Position numbers and translations under genes: made by a program. A stretch of DNA of 64,000 nt. Source: Sulfitobacter sp. CW3. Lineage in GTDB: Bacteria; Pseudomonadota; Alphaproteobacteria; Rhodobacterales; Rhodobacteraceae. Of the stretch, positions 53,013 through 61,130 are shown piece after piece (positions within the stretch are counted from its first letter, which is position 1; each line of letters begins with the position of its first letter). The DNA lies in assembly GCF_019392245.1 (NCBI RefSeq), contig NZ_JAHXRL010000002.1, forward strand, positions 496,001 to 560,000. Reading direction: 5' to 3'. Under the pieces are notes generated by a model. It was given only the letters and a program-made list of their open reading frames with translations, searched no databases and was not told the origin of the DNA.

Positions 53013-53663
53013 ATGGCGTCCGAGAATCGAATCAGAAGAGTCAGACGAACTGACGAAAACATCGCATTAAGCGAAGGAGGCGAAATCTTAAGGAAGCTAG
53101 ATCGGTCCCCAAGTAGGCTAAGATCTGACCTCCGTTATCTGGACGCAGTCAGCCTACCAAGGTTCCGCAAAATTTTTGGGAACATAGAGAAAGTCGGTGA
53201 GGTAAGGAAAAGGAGGCCACTGCAAGACGAAACTCCATACAATCGCCCTGCAAACGTGTTAAAGCGATCGGTGTATGTATTGGGTTGCCAATTGATTGAG
53301 CTTGGTCGCCAAGAAATCCTTGCTGAATATCTGCAAAGGCAAGCAGAGACTCAAAAGACACCACCTGTCAGTAAGGCCGCTCCTGACGTTCAGCAGAACC
53401 CTTTCCTATGGTGTTACCACTTATTGCTTGGCGAGAACCGCTTAGTCAAAAACACCGAGCGACTTGTAAGCAGAGATCAAATGTCAAAATCATCAAGGCA
53501 GCTTGTCTATGCATATAAGAACGGCGTTCCACCTGAGTATGTTGTCGGATTCATCTTGCAGATCGGCGGTGACCCGATCCTCGATCTATACAGTAAAGGT
53601 GACTGGCAGGGCTGGATGACGGCCAAGCGCGTTGTTAAAGAGAAGATGGCTGACGCGTCCTAA
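53013..53663 (+). CDS. Island protein of unknown function
   Basis: A 216-residue basic protein. Its N-terminus is charged (MASENRIRRVRRTDENIALS) and the middle holds KKVGEVRKRRPLQDETPYNR-like basic residues with RPANVLKRSVYVLGCQLIELG. The C-terminal part has LVYAYKNGVPPEYVVGFILQIGGDPILDLYS. No catalytic motif or membrane segment is visible. It points away from the HTH gene, and its last 4 bases overlap the end of the convergent DUF3768 gene. A DNA-binding or regulatory role is possible from its charge and position, but I do not recognise the family. Confidence 0.6.
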   Translation: MASENRIRRVRRTDENIALSEGGEILRKLDRSPSRLRSDLRYLDAVSLPRFRKIFGNIEKVGEVRKRRPLQDETPYNRPANVLKRSVYVLGCQLIELGRQEILAEYLQRQAETQKTPPVSKAAPDVQQNPFLWCYHLLLGENRLVKNTERLVSRDQMSKSSRQLVYAYKNGVPPEYVVGFILQIGGDPILDLYSKGDWQGWMTAKRVVKEKMADAS

Positions 53664-54025
53664 TACTCACTCGCCAGAAACACCGTCAAAACCCGCGTGG
53701 TTACATCTGGGTCGGCAGGGTTACTTGAGCCTGCGCTCAGGTCATCATTGTAATAGTCAATCTTCCAGGAGATGCGATGCTCGTCATATGTGACGACGCC
53801 AAAGTCGTGTTCGCCGTAAGGGTCATTGTCTGGAGTAAAGTCGTTGAATGCAGCGATATCGTCCATAATCGCATGAACTGCACGTGGCCCCGCATCCATA
53901 ATGCTGGGGGTGGCCACAAGAGTGCCGCCCGTTTGCAATTTGCGAAAACGGTCATTTAAGTCGCGTATGATACCTGCACTGGTTTGCGCATTAGGCACAG
54001 GGTTTTCGTTCGTGTGATCTGTCAT
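53660..54025 (-). CDS. DUF3768 domain protein
   Basis: A 121-residue protein from ATG 54025 (AGGA 8 bases upstream). It has the full DUF3768 pattern: IRDLNDRFRKLQTGGTLVATP, FNDFTPDNDPYGEHDFGVV, RISWKIDYYNDDL and DVTTRVLTVFLASEY. DUF3768 is a small cytoplasmic family frequent on plasmids and islands of alphaproteobacteria, with no known activity. A diverged paralogue lies immediately upstream (54106-54474) in the same direction, so the pair arose by duplication. Confidence 0.85.
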   Translation of the reverse strand: MTDHTNENPVPNAQTSAGIIRDLNDRFRKLQTGGTLVATPSIMDAGPRAVHAIMDDIAAFNDFTPDNDPYGEHDFGVVTYDEHRISWKIDYYNDDLSAGSSNPADPDVTTRVLTVFLASEY

Positions 54026-54105
54026 GTCCACGGTCCTTTAGAATAGAGATGTTAGGAGTCAGCAGGTCCGCTTTATGCGGACCTGCGCTTGTGGCAGCCG
54101 TAAGG

Positions 54106-54474
54106 CTAAAGCTCGCTGTCGAGGAACAGCGTCATGAACCGTGTCGTTTGGTCTGGGTTGGTGGAATCCACCGACATGTCGTCAAACTCTTTATTGTAGC
54201 AATTGATCTCCCAATAGATGTTCCGATTACTGACGCTGATCTCGCCATTGTCATGTTCACTTCCAGCACCGCAACTTCTATCGCCTTCCACTCCCCCAAG
54301 CTTTTTCATGATAGAATCGACCTCGGCGCGGCCGAGCATGTGAATGCCCCACGAAATAGAAACTATTCCGCCCTTGGTAGTCTTGCGGAAGTGGTCATTC
54401 AACGTGCGGTTCTTTTGCAATGGAGACATTGTTGCTGTCAGTTTGACATGCTCCGAGTGTGCGTTTTCCGTCAT
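54106..54474 (-). CDS. Diverged DUF3768 paralogue
   Basis: A 122-residue protein from ATG 54474 behind AAGGAG. It aligns with the adjacent DUF3768 protein: NRTLNDHFRKTTKGGIVSIS, SEHDNGEISVSNRNIYWEINCYNKEFDD, STNPDQTTRFMTLFLDSEL. It has lost the DFTPDNDPYGEHDFG core, where it reads GVEGDRSCGAGSEHDNGE. Because the fold-defining ends stay intact but the most conserved centre has changed, it may have a different specificity. It is upstream of the other copy and probably cotranscribed (80 bases apart). Confidence 0.75.
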   Translation of the reverse strand: MTENAHSEHVKLTATMSPLQKNRTLNDHFRKTTKGGIVSISWGIHMLGRAEVDSIMKKLGGVEGDRSCGAGSEHDNGEISVSNRNIYWEINCYNKEFDDMSVDSTNPDQTTRFMTLFLDSEL

Positions 54475-54576
54475 GGTACGCTCCTTTATTTGTACGGTTG
54501 ATTTGAAGGGTTCGAGCTCAAGGCGACGCCAAGAGACACTTGACATCACGGCTCGCAGCAATTTTGCAGTGCTTTG

Positions 54577-54589
54577 CTGTAAATTACAG
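54577..54589. promoter_or_regulatory. Palindrome CTGTAA-A-TTACAG, operator candidate
   Basis: A perfect 6-bp palindrome about 100 bases before the DUF3768 paralogue start. It is the only clear symmetric site in 54475-54716, which otherwise holds the AT-rich promoter region of the DUF3768 genes. Confidence 0.35.
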
Positions 54590-54716
54590 TTTAATGAAAA
54601 TCTGCAAAAAGTCAAATTCATTCATATATTCAATAGCTTAGGTTAAGCAATCCACATTCAAAAACCCATCCAATCACGCACGAATTACCGCACGATCCTA
54701 CGCGTTATCATGCAGA

Positions 54717-54736
54717 GTGGTAGCTATGTGGTTGCT
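54717..54736 (+). repeat. Right arm-type repeats, two GTGGTWGCT units
   Basis: GTGGTAGCT then GTGGTTGCT with the same 11-bp period as at 42610-42629, 48 bp from attR. The preceding CATGC is also shared by both ends. Candidate binding sites for integrase or excisionase. Confidence 0.6.
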
Positions 54737-54743
54737 AAGAACG

Positions 54744-54776
54744 AAAAATGGGTTAGCAGAAAACTGCTAACCCATT
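54744..54776 (-). terminator. Rho-independent terminator for tRNA-Lys, carried by the island
   Basis: On the minus strand, a perfect 13-bp stem (AATGGGTTAGCAG / CTGCTAACCCATT) with a TTTT tetraloop is followed by TTTTT. It lies 9 bases beyond the tRNA-Lys CCA end, inside the island, so the element appears to supply its own terminator to the tRNA transcript. Confidence 0.85.
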
Positions 54777-54784
54777 GAAATTAT

Positions 54785-54830
54785 TGGTGAGCCCGTCCGG
54801 GTTCGAACCGGAGACCTACTGATTAAAAGT
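54785..54830. repeat. attR: 46-bp repeat within intact tRNA-Lys
   Basis: Identical to attL at 42434-42479. It is the 3' 46 bases of the functional tRNA-Lys gene, so insertion keeps the tRNA intact. Confidence 0.95.
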
Positions 54831-54860
54831 CAGTTGCTCTACCAACTGAGCTACAGGCCC
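54785..54860 (-). tRNA. tRNA-Lys (anticodon TTT)
   Basis: A 76-base cloverleaf on the minus strand: acceptor GGGCCTG pairing with CGGGCTC (one G-U), D-arm GCTC...GAGC, anticodon loop CTTTTAA, T-arm CCGG-TTCGAAC-CCGG and encoded CCA. It is the insertion site of the island. Confidence 0.97.
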
Positions 54861-54977
54861 ACTAGGCGGCTTACTAGAAAGGTGGGGCGGTGGGGTCAAG
54901 CCCTTAACGTACGAAATTTTCCGCACATGCTGGATAAGTTTCATTCGCCACGTTATATGCGCCAAATGAGCAGTGAT

Positions 54978-55808
54978 ATGACCAACGGTTTGCCCTTTAT
55001 GAAGATGCATGGGCTGGGAAACGACTTTGTCGTGCTGGATGCACGCGAGTCGGGTGGGGATTCGTTTTCCGTCACGCCCGCCCTGGCCAAAGCCATCGGG
55101 CATCGGCATTTTGGTGTGGGCTTCGATCAGCTGGCGGTAATTTCGAACGGCAACGGCGATGCGCACCTGACTTTCTATAACTCGGATGGCTCAATCGCAG
55201 GGGCATGTGGCAACGCAACCCGCTGTATTGCGCGGTTCCTGATGGACGAGTCGGGAAAATCGTCACTGCACCTGACAACCGATCGCGGCGATTTGGCAGC
55301 GCGTGATCTGGGCGATCGTGTGACATCGGTGAACATGGGCCAGCCCCAGGTCGATTGGCAGGATATCCCCCTTGCTCACGCAATAGATACATTGGCGCTG
55401 CCGATTGAGGGCGCACCAACGGCGACCGGTATGGGCAATCCGCATTGCACGTTCTTTGTGGATGACGTCGCAGCCATCGATCTGGCCAGTTTTGGACCTG
55501 AGATCGAACATCACCCGCTGTATCCCGAACGCACCAACGTACAGGTCGCGCAGATTGTCGGGCCCGACCACATCCGCATGCGCGTCTGGGAGCGGGGCGT
55601 TGGGGTCACGCTGGCCTCCGGGTCGTCCAGCTGCGCTACGGCTGTTGCAGCGGCCCGTAGGGGCCTTACAGGGCGCAACGTACGCATCGACCTTGATGGC
55701 GGTACGCTGAACATTGACTGGCGCGAGGATGGCGTTTGGATGACGGGGCCCACCGCGCATGTTTTCAACGGCACCCTGACCCCCGCATTTCTGGATAGCC
55801 TGAAATGA
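54978..55808 (+). CDS. dapF: Diaminopimelate epimerase
   Basis: A 276-residue DapF starting MTNGLPFMKMHGLGNDFVVLD; ATGs at 54966 and 54957 are alternatives. The two catalytic cysteines are in NSDGSIAGACGNATRC and in ASGSSSCATAVAAARRG. Other signatures are GVGFDQLAVI, TGMGNPHCTFFVDD and RTNVQVAQIVGPDHIRMRVWERGVG. It converts LL- to meso-diaminopimelate for lysine and peptidoglycan synthesis. Its stop overlaps the mtaB start (ATGA). Confidence 0.96.
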   Translation: MTNGLPFMKMHGLGNDFVVLDARESGGDSFSVTPALAKAIGHRHFGVGFDQLAVISNGNGDAHLTFYNSDGSIAGACGNATRCIARFLMDESGKSSLHLTTDRGDLAARDLGDRVTSVNMGQPQVDWQDIPLAHAIDTLALPIEGAPTATGMGNPHCTFFVDDVAAIDLASFGPEIEHHPLYPERTNVQVAQIVGPDHIRMRVWERGVGVTLASGSSSCATAVAAARRGLTGRNVRIDLDGGTLNIDWREDGVWMTGPTAHVFNGTLTPAFLDSLK

Positions 55809-57061
55809 CTGCGCCTATTTTCTCAAACCACGGTTGCCGCCTGAACGCCTATGAAACTGAGGCTATGAAAGACCTTGCCCAACAGGCCGGGCTCGAAAAT
55901 GCGGTCATCATCAACACCTGTGCAGTGACGGCCGAGGCCGTGCGCAAGGCCCGCCAAGATATCCGCAAGCTGCGCAAAGCCAACCCCGACGCTCGGCTAA
56001 TCGTCACCGGATGCGCGGCCCAGACCGAGCCTGAGACCTTTACCAAGATGGCCGAAGTTGACGCTGTCATTGGCAACACCGAAAAGATGGTTGGCGCGAC
56101 GTGGCAAGGGCTGGCCGCCGATTTCATTGGCGAAACCGAGGCGGTACAGGTCGATGACATCATGTCGGTTACAGAAACAGCCGGCCATCTGATTGACGGT
56201 TTCGGCACACGCAGCCGTGCCTATGTTCAGGTGCAAAACGGCTGTGACCATCGCTGTACCTTCTGCATCATCCCCTTTGGGCGCGGCAATTCACGGTCTG
56301 TCGCAGCAGGTGTCGTCGTCGATCAGATCAAGCGGTTGGTGGACAAAGGGTTCAACGAGGTCGTGCTAACCGGCGTAGACCTGACAAGTTGGGGTGCTGA
56401 TTTACCATCAGAGCCAAAGTTGGGCGATCTGGTCATGCGCATTTTGCGGCTCGTGCCCGATCTGCCGCGCCTGCGAATCAGCTCGATCGATTCGATCGAG
56501 GTAGATGACAACCTGATGCAGGCGATCGCGACTGAACCCCGGTTGATGCCGCATTTGCACCTCAGCCTGCAACACGGGGATGATATGATCCTCAAACGGA
56601 TGAAACGGCGCCATTTGCGCGACGATGCGATCCGTTTCGCCGAAGATGCCCGCAAACTGCGCCCCGACATGACCTTTGGTGCGGATATTATCGCGGGTTT
56701 TCCGACCGAAACCGATGCGATGTTCGCGAACTCCCTCAAGCTGGTCGACGAATGCGATCTGACGTGGCTGCATGTGTTTCCCTACTCTGCCCGGCAAGGC
56801 ACCCCGGCGGCGCGGATGCCTGCGGTGAACGGCGCGGTGATCAAAGCCCGTGCAGCACAGCTGCGGGAGGCCGGCGCGCAGCAAGTGGCCAAGCATCTGA
56901 ATGCACAGCAGGGTATCGATCACCGTATTCTGATGGAAAGCACCGTCATGGGCCGGACTGAACAATTCACCGAAGTCCATTTTGCCCAAGCGCAGGTCGA
57001 GGGCAGTGTCGTCGCGGCGAAAATCACGGGTCACGACGAAACACGTCTACTGGTCGGCTGA
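55805..57061 (+). CDS. mtaB: tRNA t6A37 methylthiotransferase MtaB
   Basis: A 418-residue radical-SAM methylthiotransferase. The N-terminal MTTase domain has the cluster ligands in NHGCRLNAYETEAM, IINTCAVTAEAVRKARQDIRK and VTGCAAQTEPETF; the radical-SAM CxxxCxxC is CDHRCTFCIIPFGRGNSRS. Further blocks are VVLTGVDLTSWGADL, PHLHLSLQHGDDMILKRMKRRH and GADIIAGFPTETDAMF. It converts t6A37 to ms2t6A37 in tRNAs such as tRNA-Lys, whose gene lies 1 kb upstream. It is coupled to dapF by a 4-base overlap. Confidence 0.94.
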   Translation: MTAPIFSNHGCRLNAYETEAMKDLAQQAGLENAVIINTCAVTAEAVRKARQDIRKLRKANPDARLIVTGCAAQTEPETFTKMAEVDAVIGNTEKMVGATWQGLAADFIGETEAVQVDDIMSVTETAGHLIDGFGTRSRAYVQVQNGCDHRCTFCIIPFGRGNSRSVAAGVVVDQIKRLVDKGFNEVVLTGVDLTSWGADLPSEPKLGDLVMRILRLVPDLPRLRISSIDSIEVDDNLMQAIATEPRLMPHLHLSLQHGDDMILKRMKRRHLRDDAIRFAEDARKLRPDMTFGADIIAGFPTETDAMFANSLKLVDECDLTWLHVFPYSARQGTPAARMPAVNGAVIKARAAQLREAGAQQVAKHLNAQQGIDHRILMESTVMGRTEQFTEVHFAQAQVEGSVVAAKITGHDETRLLVG

Positions 57062-57164
57062 TCACATTTACCCGTCTTAAACGAGAGCCTACGATTGCGT
57101 TTTCGCGTGGGTATGTAGAAGGTTGCGAAAATACCCGCACTTCGCACAAGATGGACACAAGACA

Positions 57165-57857
57165 TTGCCTCATTCCTCTCCCCAAAATCTTAAGCGACTG
57201 ATTGAAAACGGATTTCTCTCGAACGCTTCCGACGTGCTGAAGCAATTGATGGATGAGCTGGCGACCGAAAAGAAACTGGCAAAGGGCGAAGTTCTGTTCG
57301 AGCAGGGGGATCCCGGCGAAACGCTCTATGCAATAGGCAGCGGCGTGCTGGAATTTAGCGTATTATCGCCCGATGGTCGCAAGCTGATCCTTGATGTGAT
57401 GCAGGAAGGCGCGATTTTCGGTGAAATTGCATTGTTTTCCCCGGGGCCCCGGACCGCGACAGTTATTGCCCTCGAGGCCGCAACCGTATGGGGGATCAAA
57501 AACGCCGATGTCTTGGCGTCGCTGAACGAACGCCCCGAACTGGGGGTGGATATGATCCAGCTTGCAGGGCGGCGCATGCGTTGGATGGGGCAACAGCTGC
57601 GGGATCAGGTTTTTCTGCCGTTGCCGATGCGACTGGCACAAAAGATACTGTATCTTGTCAAACACAACGGCGCGCAGGATGACGTACTCAAACTGTCTCA
57701 GGCGGAACTGGCCGAATTTATCGGTGTCAGCAGGGAATCGGTATCCAAGACCCTCGCCATTTGGAAGCGTGACGGTGTGATTGACCTAGGCCGTGGAACC
57801 TTGCGTATTCTTGAGAAAGAAAACCTTAAAAAAATCGCCGAGTCCGAAACTATCTAA
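57165..57857 (+). CDS. Crp/Fnr-family transcriptional regulator (Crp-like, no cysteine)
   Basis: About 230 residues if it starts at TTG 57165; a TTG at 57123 has poor spacing. The cNMP domain carries KGEVLFEQGDPGETLYAIGSG and a phosphate-binding cassette FGEIALFSPGPRTATVI with the GE...RTA residues that contact cyclic nucleotides. The HTH is LSQAELAEFIGVSRESVSKTL; its SRESV recognition helix resembles the SRETV of E. coli CRP, which reads TGTGA. There are no cysteines, so it is not an FNR oxygen sensor. A perfect TGTGA-N6-TCACA site starts 7 bases after its stop. Confidence 0.9.
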   Translation: MPHSSPQNLKRLIENGFLSNASDVLKQLMDELATEKKLAKGEVLFEQGDPGETLYAIGSGVLEFSVLSPDGRKLILDVMQEGAIFGEIALFSPGPRTATVIALEAATVWGIKNADVLASLNERPELGVDMIQLAGRRMRWMGQQLRDQVFLPLPMRLAQKILYLVKHNGAQDDVLKLSQAELAEFIGVSRESVSKTLAIWKRDGVIDLGRGTLRILEKENLKKIAESETI

Positions 57858-57863
57858 CGGCTA

Positions 57864-57879
57864 TGTGATCAAGATCACA
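57864..57879. promoter_or_regulatory. Crp-type operator TGTGA-TCAAGA-TCACA
   Basis: A perfect 16-bp palindromic match to the Crp consensus half-sites. It is centred at 57871.5, and a TATTTA -10-like box lies at 57901-57906, exactly where a class II promoter (site at -41.5) would place it. The adjacent gene encodes a Crp-like regulator. Confidence 0.75.
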
Positions 57880-57912
57880 GACTCGAGAGCGCGCATTTAC
57901 TATTTATTAACG

Positions 57913-58066
57913 TATTGAAAATCAGGGACAACGATAAGATCCATTCTTCTAGTCAGGATGGAGTTGGCCCGATTTAGAGACAGAGGGACAGGGTTCGGCC
58001 AAGGTAGTTACCCACCTTAGCCACGGCGTTCAATTGATCTGGATGCCTGCTCTTCTCTCTCTTTTT
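57913..58066 (+). ncRNA. Candidate Crp-controlled small RNA
   Basis: No protein is encoded in 57858-58184. From the predicted start near 57913, the sequence can form two hairpins, 57997-58022 (GGCCAAGGT / ACCTTAGCC, one mismatch) and 58025-58047 (GGCGTTCA / TGGATGCC with two wobble pairs), then a pyrimidine-rich tail TCTTCTCTCTCTTTTT ending in T5 at 58062-58066. This layout fits a ~150-nt regulatory RNA with a Hfq-type pyrimidine/U tail. Hairpin 2 and the T-run are 14 bases apart, so termination is imperfect on paper. Confidence 0.45.
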
Positions 58067-58120
58067 AAACTACCAACTTGTTTGTGCTACTTAAGAAGTC
58101 TCCCCACTTCGCACAAATGC

Positions 58121-58157
58121 AAAAGCCTTCTGGATCAGTCCCGATCCAGAAGGCTTT
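58121..58157 (-). terminator. Terminator of the petABC operon (bidirectional)
   Basis: A perfect 15-bp stem (AAAGCCTTCTGGATC / GATCCAGAAGGCTTT) with a 6-base loop lies 28 bases after the petC stop. On the minus strand it ends in TTTT; on the plus strand it is followed by ACTTTT, so it also backs up termination of rightward transcripts. Confidence 0.9.
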
Positions 58158-58184
58158 ACTTTTCGTGGTAGAAAGACTGACGGA

Positions 58185-59027
58185 TCAGTCTTTCTTATAC
58201 TTTACCGGTGCCCAAAGACGCTTGTTGGTCAAATACAGCAGGACCGATAGAAGCGTCAGAAAGATCACGCCGGCGAAACCTGCCTGTTTGCGTGCCATCA
58301 TCTTTGGCTCGGCTGTCCACATCAGGAATGCAGCAACGTCCATTGCCTCGTGGTGCAGGTCCGATTCGTGACCGTCGGCATATTCAACGTCGTCGCCGTA
58401 CAGCGGCTGCGCCATTGCAATCCAGCTGCCCTCGACCATGGAATGACCATGCTCGTCTTTGCACGAGTCAGGGATGCCACCGTTCGCGAACGCTTTGTTG
58501 TACGAACCCGGGAAATCCTCGGGCGCGCATTCTGGCGTTTCTTCGTAGCCAACCATCAAGGACGCGATGTATTCCGTGCCGCCGATGCCTTTAAAGAACT
58601 GGTTGATACCCAGACCATACGGGCCATGAAAACCCGCACGCTTTTTCGCCATCAGGCTCAGGTCAGGCGCGTTATCAAGCGCCGACGCGGGGAAGTGGTC
58701 AACCGGTGTGGCCGGACGAAAATCGTCAAGCTCAGCGTCGAATACTTCGTAGCGTTCCGAATAGGCGCGCACCTGATCTTCTGGAAGATGTGGGCCGCCG
58801 TCATCACCCAATGTCCGCAACGGTACGAATTTCAGACCGTGGCACGCGGAACAAACTTCGGTGTAGATCTGAAGACCACGCTGAAGCTGGTTGGTATCGT
58901 AGGCCCCAAACGGGCCTTCGAAAGAGAAGTCGAAGTCTTCGACATGTGCTGCACCACCCGCCGCGAAAGCAGCAGACCCAGTAAGGCCCAGGGCGACAAC
59001 AGCCGATATGAAAGTTTTCTTGATCAT
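58185..59027 (-). CDS. petC: Cytochrome c1
   Basis: A 280-residue cytochrome c1 with a signal peptide ([20 protein letters not shown], cleavage at AFA/AGG). The heme c motif is [18 protein letters not shown]; the distal Met is probably in the late [15 protein letters not shown] region. The C-terminal membrane anchor is [17 protein letters not shown] followed by [12 protein letters not shown]. Two Cys residues ([16 protein letters not shown]) could make the disulfide seen in Rhodobacter cytochrome c1. ATG 59027 has AAGGA at good spacing; ATG 59033 is too close. It passes electrons from the Rieske protein to cytochrome c. Confidence 0.96.
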   Translation of the reverse strand: MIKKTFISAVVALGLTGSAAFAAGGAAHVEDFDFSFEGPFGAYDTNQLQRGLQIYTEVCSACHGLKFVPLRTLGDDGGPHLPEDQVRAYSERYEVFDAELDDFRPATPVDHFPASALDNAPDLSLMAKKRAGFHGPYGLGINQFFKGIGGTEYIASLMVGYEETPECAPEDFPGSYNKAFANGGIPDSCKDEHGHSMVEGSWIAMAQPLYGDDVEYADGHESDLHHEAMDVAAFLMWTAEPKMMARKQAGFAGVIFLTLLSVLLYLTNKRLWAPVKYKKD

Positions 59028-59038
59028 TGTCATGGTCC

Positions 59039-60382
59039 TTACTCTGCTGGGTTGGCCAGCGTCTTGGTGCCGCCAGTTTTCGCGTCATAGTGGGACGAAA
59101 AATCGGCTTCGATGGTCTCGGGCTGCGCCGATGGCTTCTCGATCACGCCAAGCAGCGGCATGATAATCAGGAAGTAACCGAACCAATAGGCCGAAGCGAT
59201 CAACGAAAGGCTTGCGTATGGTTCTTCGGCAGGCATGGCACCCAGCCACATCAGCGCAAAGAAATCGACGACCAACAGGGCAAACCACCACTTGAACATC
59301 GGCCGATACCGGCCCGAACGAACGCTTGATGTGTCCAGCCAAGGTACCAATGCCATCACGATAATCGCACCGAACATCGCCAACACACCAAAGAATTTAG
59401 CGTCGATGATACCGCCGGTCACGAAGGACGCGATCTGAACAACCCATACTTCAGCAGTAAAGGCGCGCAGAATGGCGTAGAACGGCAGGAAGTACCATTC
59501 TGGAACGATGTGCGCAGGTGTCGAAAGCGGGTTCGCTTCGATGTAGTTGTCGGGGTGGCCAAGATAGTTTGGCATGAAGCCGACGATCGCAAAGAAGATA
59601 ACCAGGATCACGGCCAACGCGAACAGGTCTTTCATCACAAAGTATGGCCAGAAGGGCAGTGTGTCTTTCTCTGCTTCTTCTTTCGAACCGCGACGAACCT
59701 CAACACCGGTTGGGTTGTTGTTGCCAGTCGTGTGGAACGCCCAGATGTGCACGATAACCAGACCCGCAATTACAAACGGGAACAGGTAGTGAAGGCTGAA
59801 GAAACGGTTCAGCGTTGCGTTATCAACCGCTGGACCACCCAAAAGCAGGGTTTGGATCGCTTCGCCGACGAACGGCACAGCGCCGAACAGGCCAGTGATA
59901 ACAGTCGCACCCCAGAAGGACATCTGGCCCCATGGCAGAACGTAGCCCATGAACGCTGTACCCATCATCAACAGGTAGATCAGCATACCGATGATCCACG
60001 TGACCTCGCGTGGTGCTTTGTAGGAACCGTAGTACAGGCCGCGGAAGATGTGAGCATACACAGCGATAAAGAACAGCGAAGCGCCGTTTGCGTGCATATA
60101 ACGCAGCATATAGCCGCCATTCACGTTACGCATGATGTGTTCAACCGAGGCAAACGCCTGATCGACATGCGGTGTATAGTGCATTGCCAGAACGATGCCG
60201 GTAATGATTTGCAGCGCCAGACAGAACGTCAGAACGATGCCCCAGATCCACATCCAGTTCAGGTTCTTGGGTGTCGGGATCATCAATGTGTCATACAGCA
60301 GCCCAACAACCGGCAGGCGGCTGTGCAGCCACTTTTCACCGTTTGATTTTGGCTCGTAATGGTCGTGAGGAATTCCAGCCAT
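59039..60382 (-). CDS. petB: Cytochrome b of the bc1 complex
   Basis: A 447-residue, eight-helix cytochrome b. Motifs include [78 protein letters not shown], the QO-site PEWY in [17 protein letters not shown], and the paired heme His residues in helices B and D. It holds hemes bL and bH and the two quinone sites. The gene is 11 bases upstream of petC and 12 downstream of petA. Confidence 0.97.
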   Translation of the reverse strand: MAGIPHDHYEPKSNGEKWLHSRLPVVGLLYDTLMIPTPKNLNWMWIWGIVLTFCLALQIITGIVLAMHYTPHVDQAFASVEHIMRNVNGGYMLRYMHANGASLFFIAVYAHIFRGLYYGSYKAPREVTWIIGMLIYLLMMGTAFMGYVLPWGQMSFWGATVITGLFGAVPFVGEAIQTLLLGGPAVDNATLNRFFSLHYLFPFVIAGLVIVHIWAFHTTGNNNPTGVEVRRGSKEEAEKDTLPFWPYFVMKDLFALAVILVIFFAIVGFMPNYLGHPDNYIEANPLSTPAHIVPEWYFLPFYAILRAFTAEVWVVQIASFVTGGIIDAKFFGVLAMFGAIIVMALVPWLDTSSVRSGRYRPMFKWWFALLVVDFFALMWLGAMPAEEPYASLSLIASAYWFGYFLIIMPLLGVIEKPSAQPETIEADFSSHYDAKTGGTKTLANPAE

Positions 60383-60394
60383 TCTAGTTCTCCC

Positions 60395-60955
60395 TTAACC
60401 CAGTTTGATCGTGGTTTCGTCCACGAATTCTGCAATTGGCACCGGCAGGTTGCGTGGTGCTGGACCTTTGCGGATACGACCCGCAGTATCATAGTGCGAG
60501 CCGTGGCATGGGCAGAACCAGCCGCCAAAGTCGCCCGCGTCACCCAAAGGCACGCAGCCAAGGTGCGTACATACGCCCATCATGACCAGCCAGTCTTCCT
60601 TGCCAACCATTGCGCGGTTTTCATCTGTTGCAGGCGAACCCGCTGCGATGTTGGCGTTTTCTGCGCCGGGATCGGGCAGTTCAGACATTTCGACTTCGCG
60701 TGCTTTGGCGATTTCGTCTTCGGTGCGGCGGCGGATAAAGACAGGCTTACCCAACCATTTAACCGTCAACTGTGTGCCCGGTTCGACCGCGGAAACATCA
60801 ACGCGGATAGACGACAGCGCCTTCACATCTGCGGATGGGTTCATTTGATTGACCAAAGGCCAGACTGCTGCGCCAACGGCAACTGCACCTGTACCTGCCG
60901 TGGCGTAGTAGAGGAAATCCCTCCGGGTGCCTGCGTGATCTTCTGCTTGGGACAC
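60395..60955 (-). CDS. petA: Rieske iron-sulfur subunit of cytochrome bc1
   Basis: A 186-residue Rieske protein with a Tat-type uncleaved anchor ([25 protein letters not shown]). The 2Fe-2S ligands are in [11 protein letters not shown] and [10 protein letters not shown], with the disulfide Cys residues in the same loops. It is the first gene of petABC and carries electrons from ubiquinol to cytochrome c1. The 175-base gap upstream contains the promoter and no gene. Confidence 0.97.
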   Translation of the reverse strand: MSQAEDHAGTRRDFLYYATAGTGAVAVGAAVWPLVNQMNPSADVKALSSIRVDVSAVEPGTQLTVKWLGKPVFIRRRTEDEIAKAREVEMSELPDPGAENANIAAGSPATDENRAMVGKEDWLVMMGVCTHLGCVPLGDAGDFGGWFCPCHGSHYDTAGRIRKGPAPRNLPVPIAEFVDETTIKLG

Positions 60956-61130
60956 GGGTTAACTCCAAATCGAGGGCCAAAAGGCCATTAATCCAAGGGG
61001 CGGCGAAAACTCGCCTCCCGTCGTTCTGTTGTTTACTAGCCTTATGGGCTGCGCACGTCCAGATGCCTTTGACGTGCAAACCGTCACAGCTGGGGTTTCA
61101 ATGGGCCTAAAACCCTGAAATTTTACTAAT

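Larger units (their letters stand above)
42434..54830. mobile_element. 12.4-kb integrative genomic island in tRNA-Lys with defence cargo
   Basis: Bounded by perfect 46-bp direct repeats that equal the 3' part of tRNA-Lys(UUU), from the anticodon arm to CCA. The intact tRNA is at the right end. It encodes a tyrosine integrase next to attL, an AlpA-like HTH protein, a putative HUH Rep/relaxase, a DUF262/DUF1524 nuclease, a three-gene methyltransferase/GIY-YIG-helicase operon, two DUF3768 proteins and one unknown. Matching pairs of GTGGTWGCT repeats near both ends are probable integrase arm sites. Base composition and codon use are clearly AT-richer than both flanks. No conjugation or capsid genes are present, so it may be a mobilisable or satellite-like element. 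Confidence 0.93.

Noticed and set aside
42434..54830. The island as a complete prophage or conjugative element
   Set aside because: There are no capsid, portal, terminase, tail, lysis or type IV secretion genes.
57165..57857. Calling the regulator FNR
   Set aside because: It has no cysteine to hold an iron-sulfur cluster. The ligand pocket and recognition helix are Crp-like.
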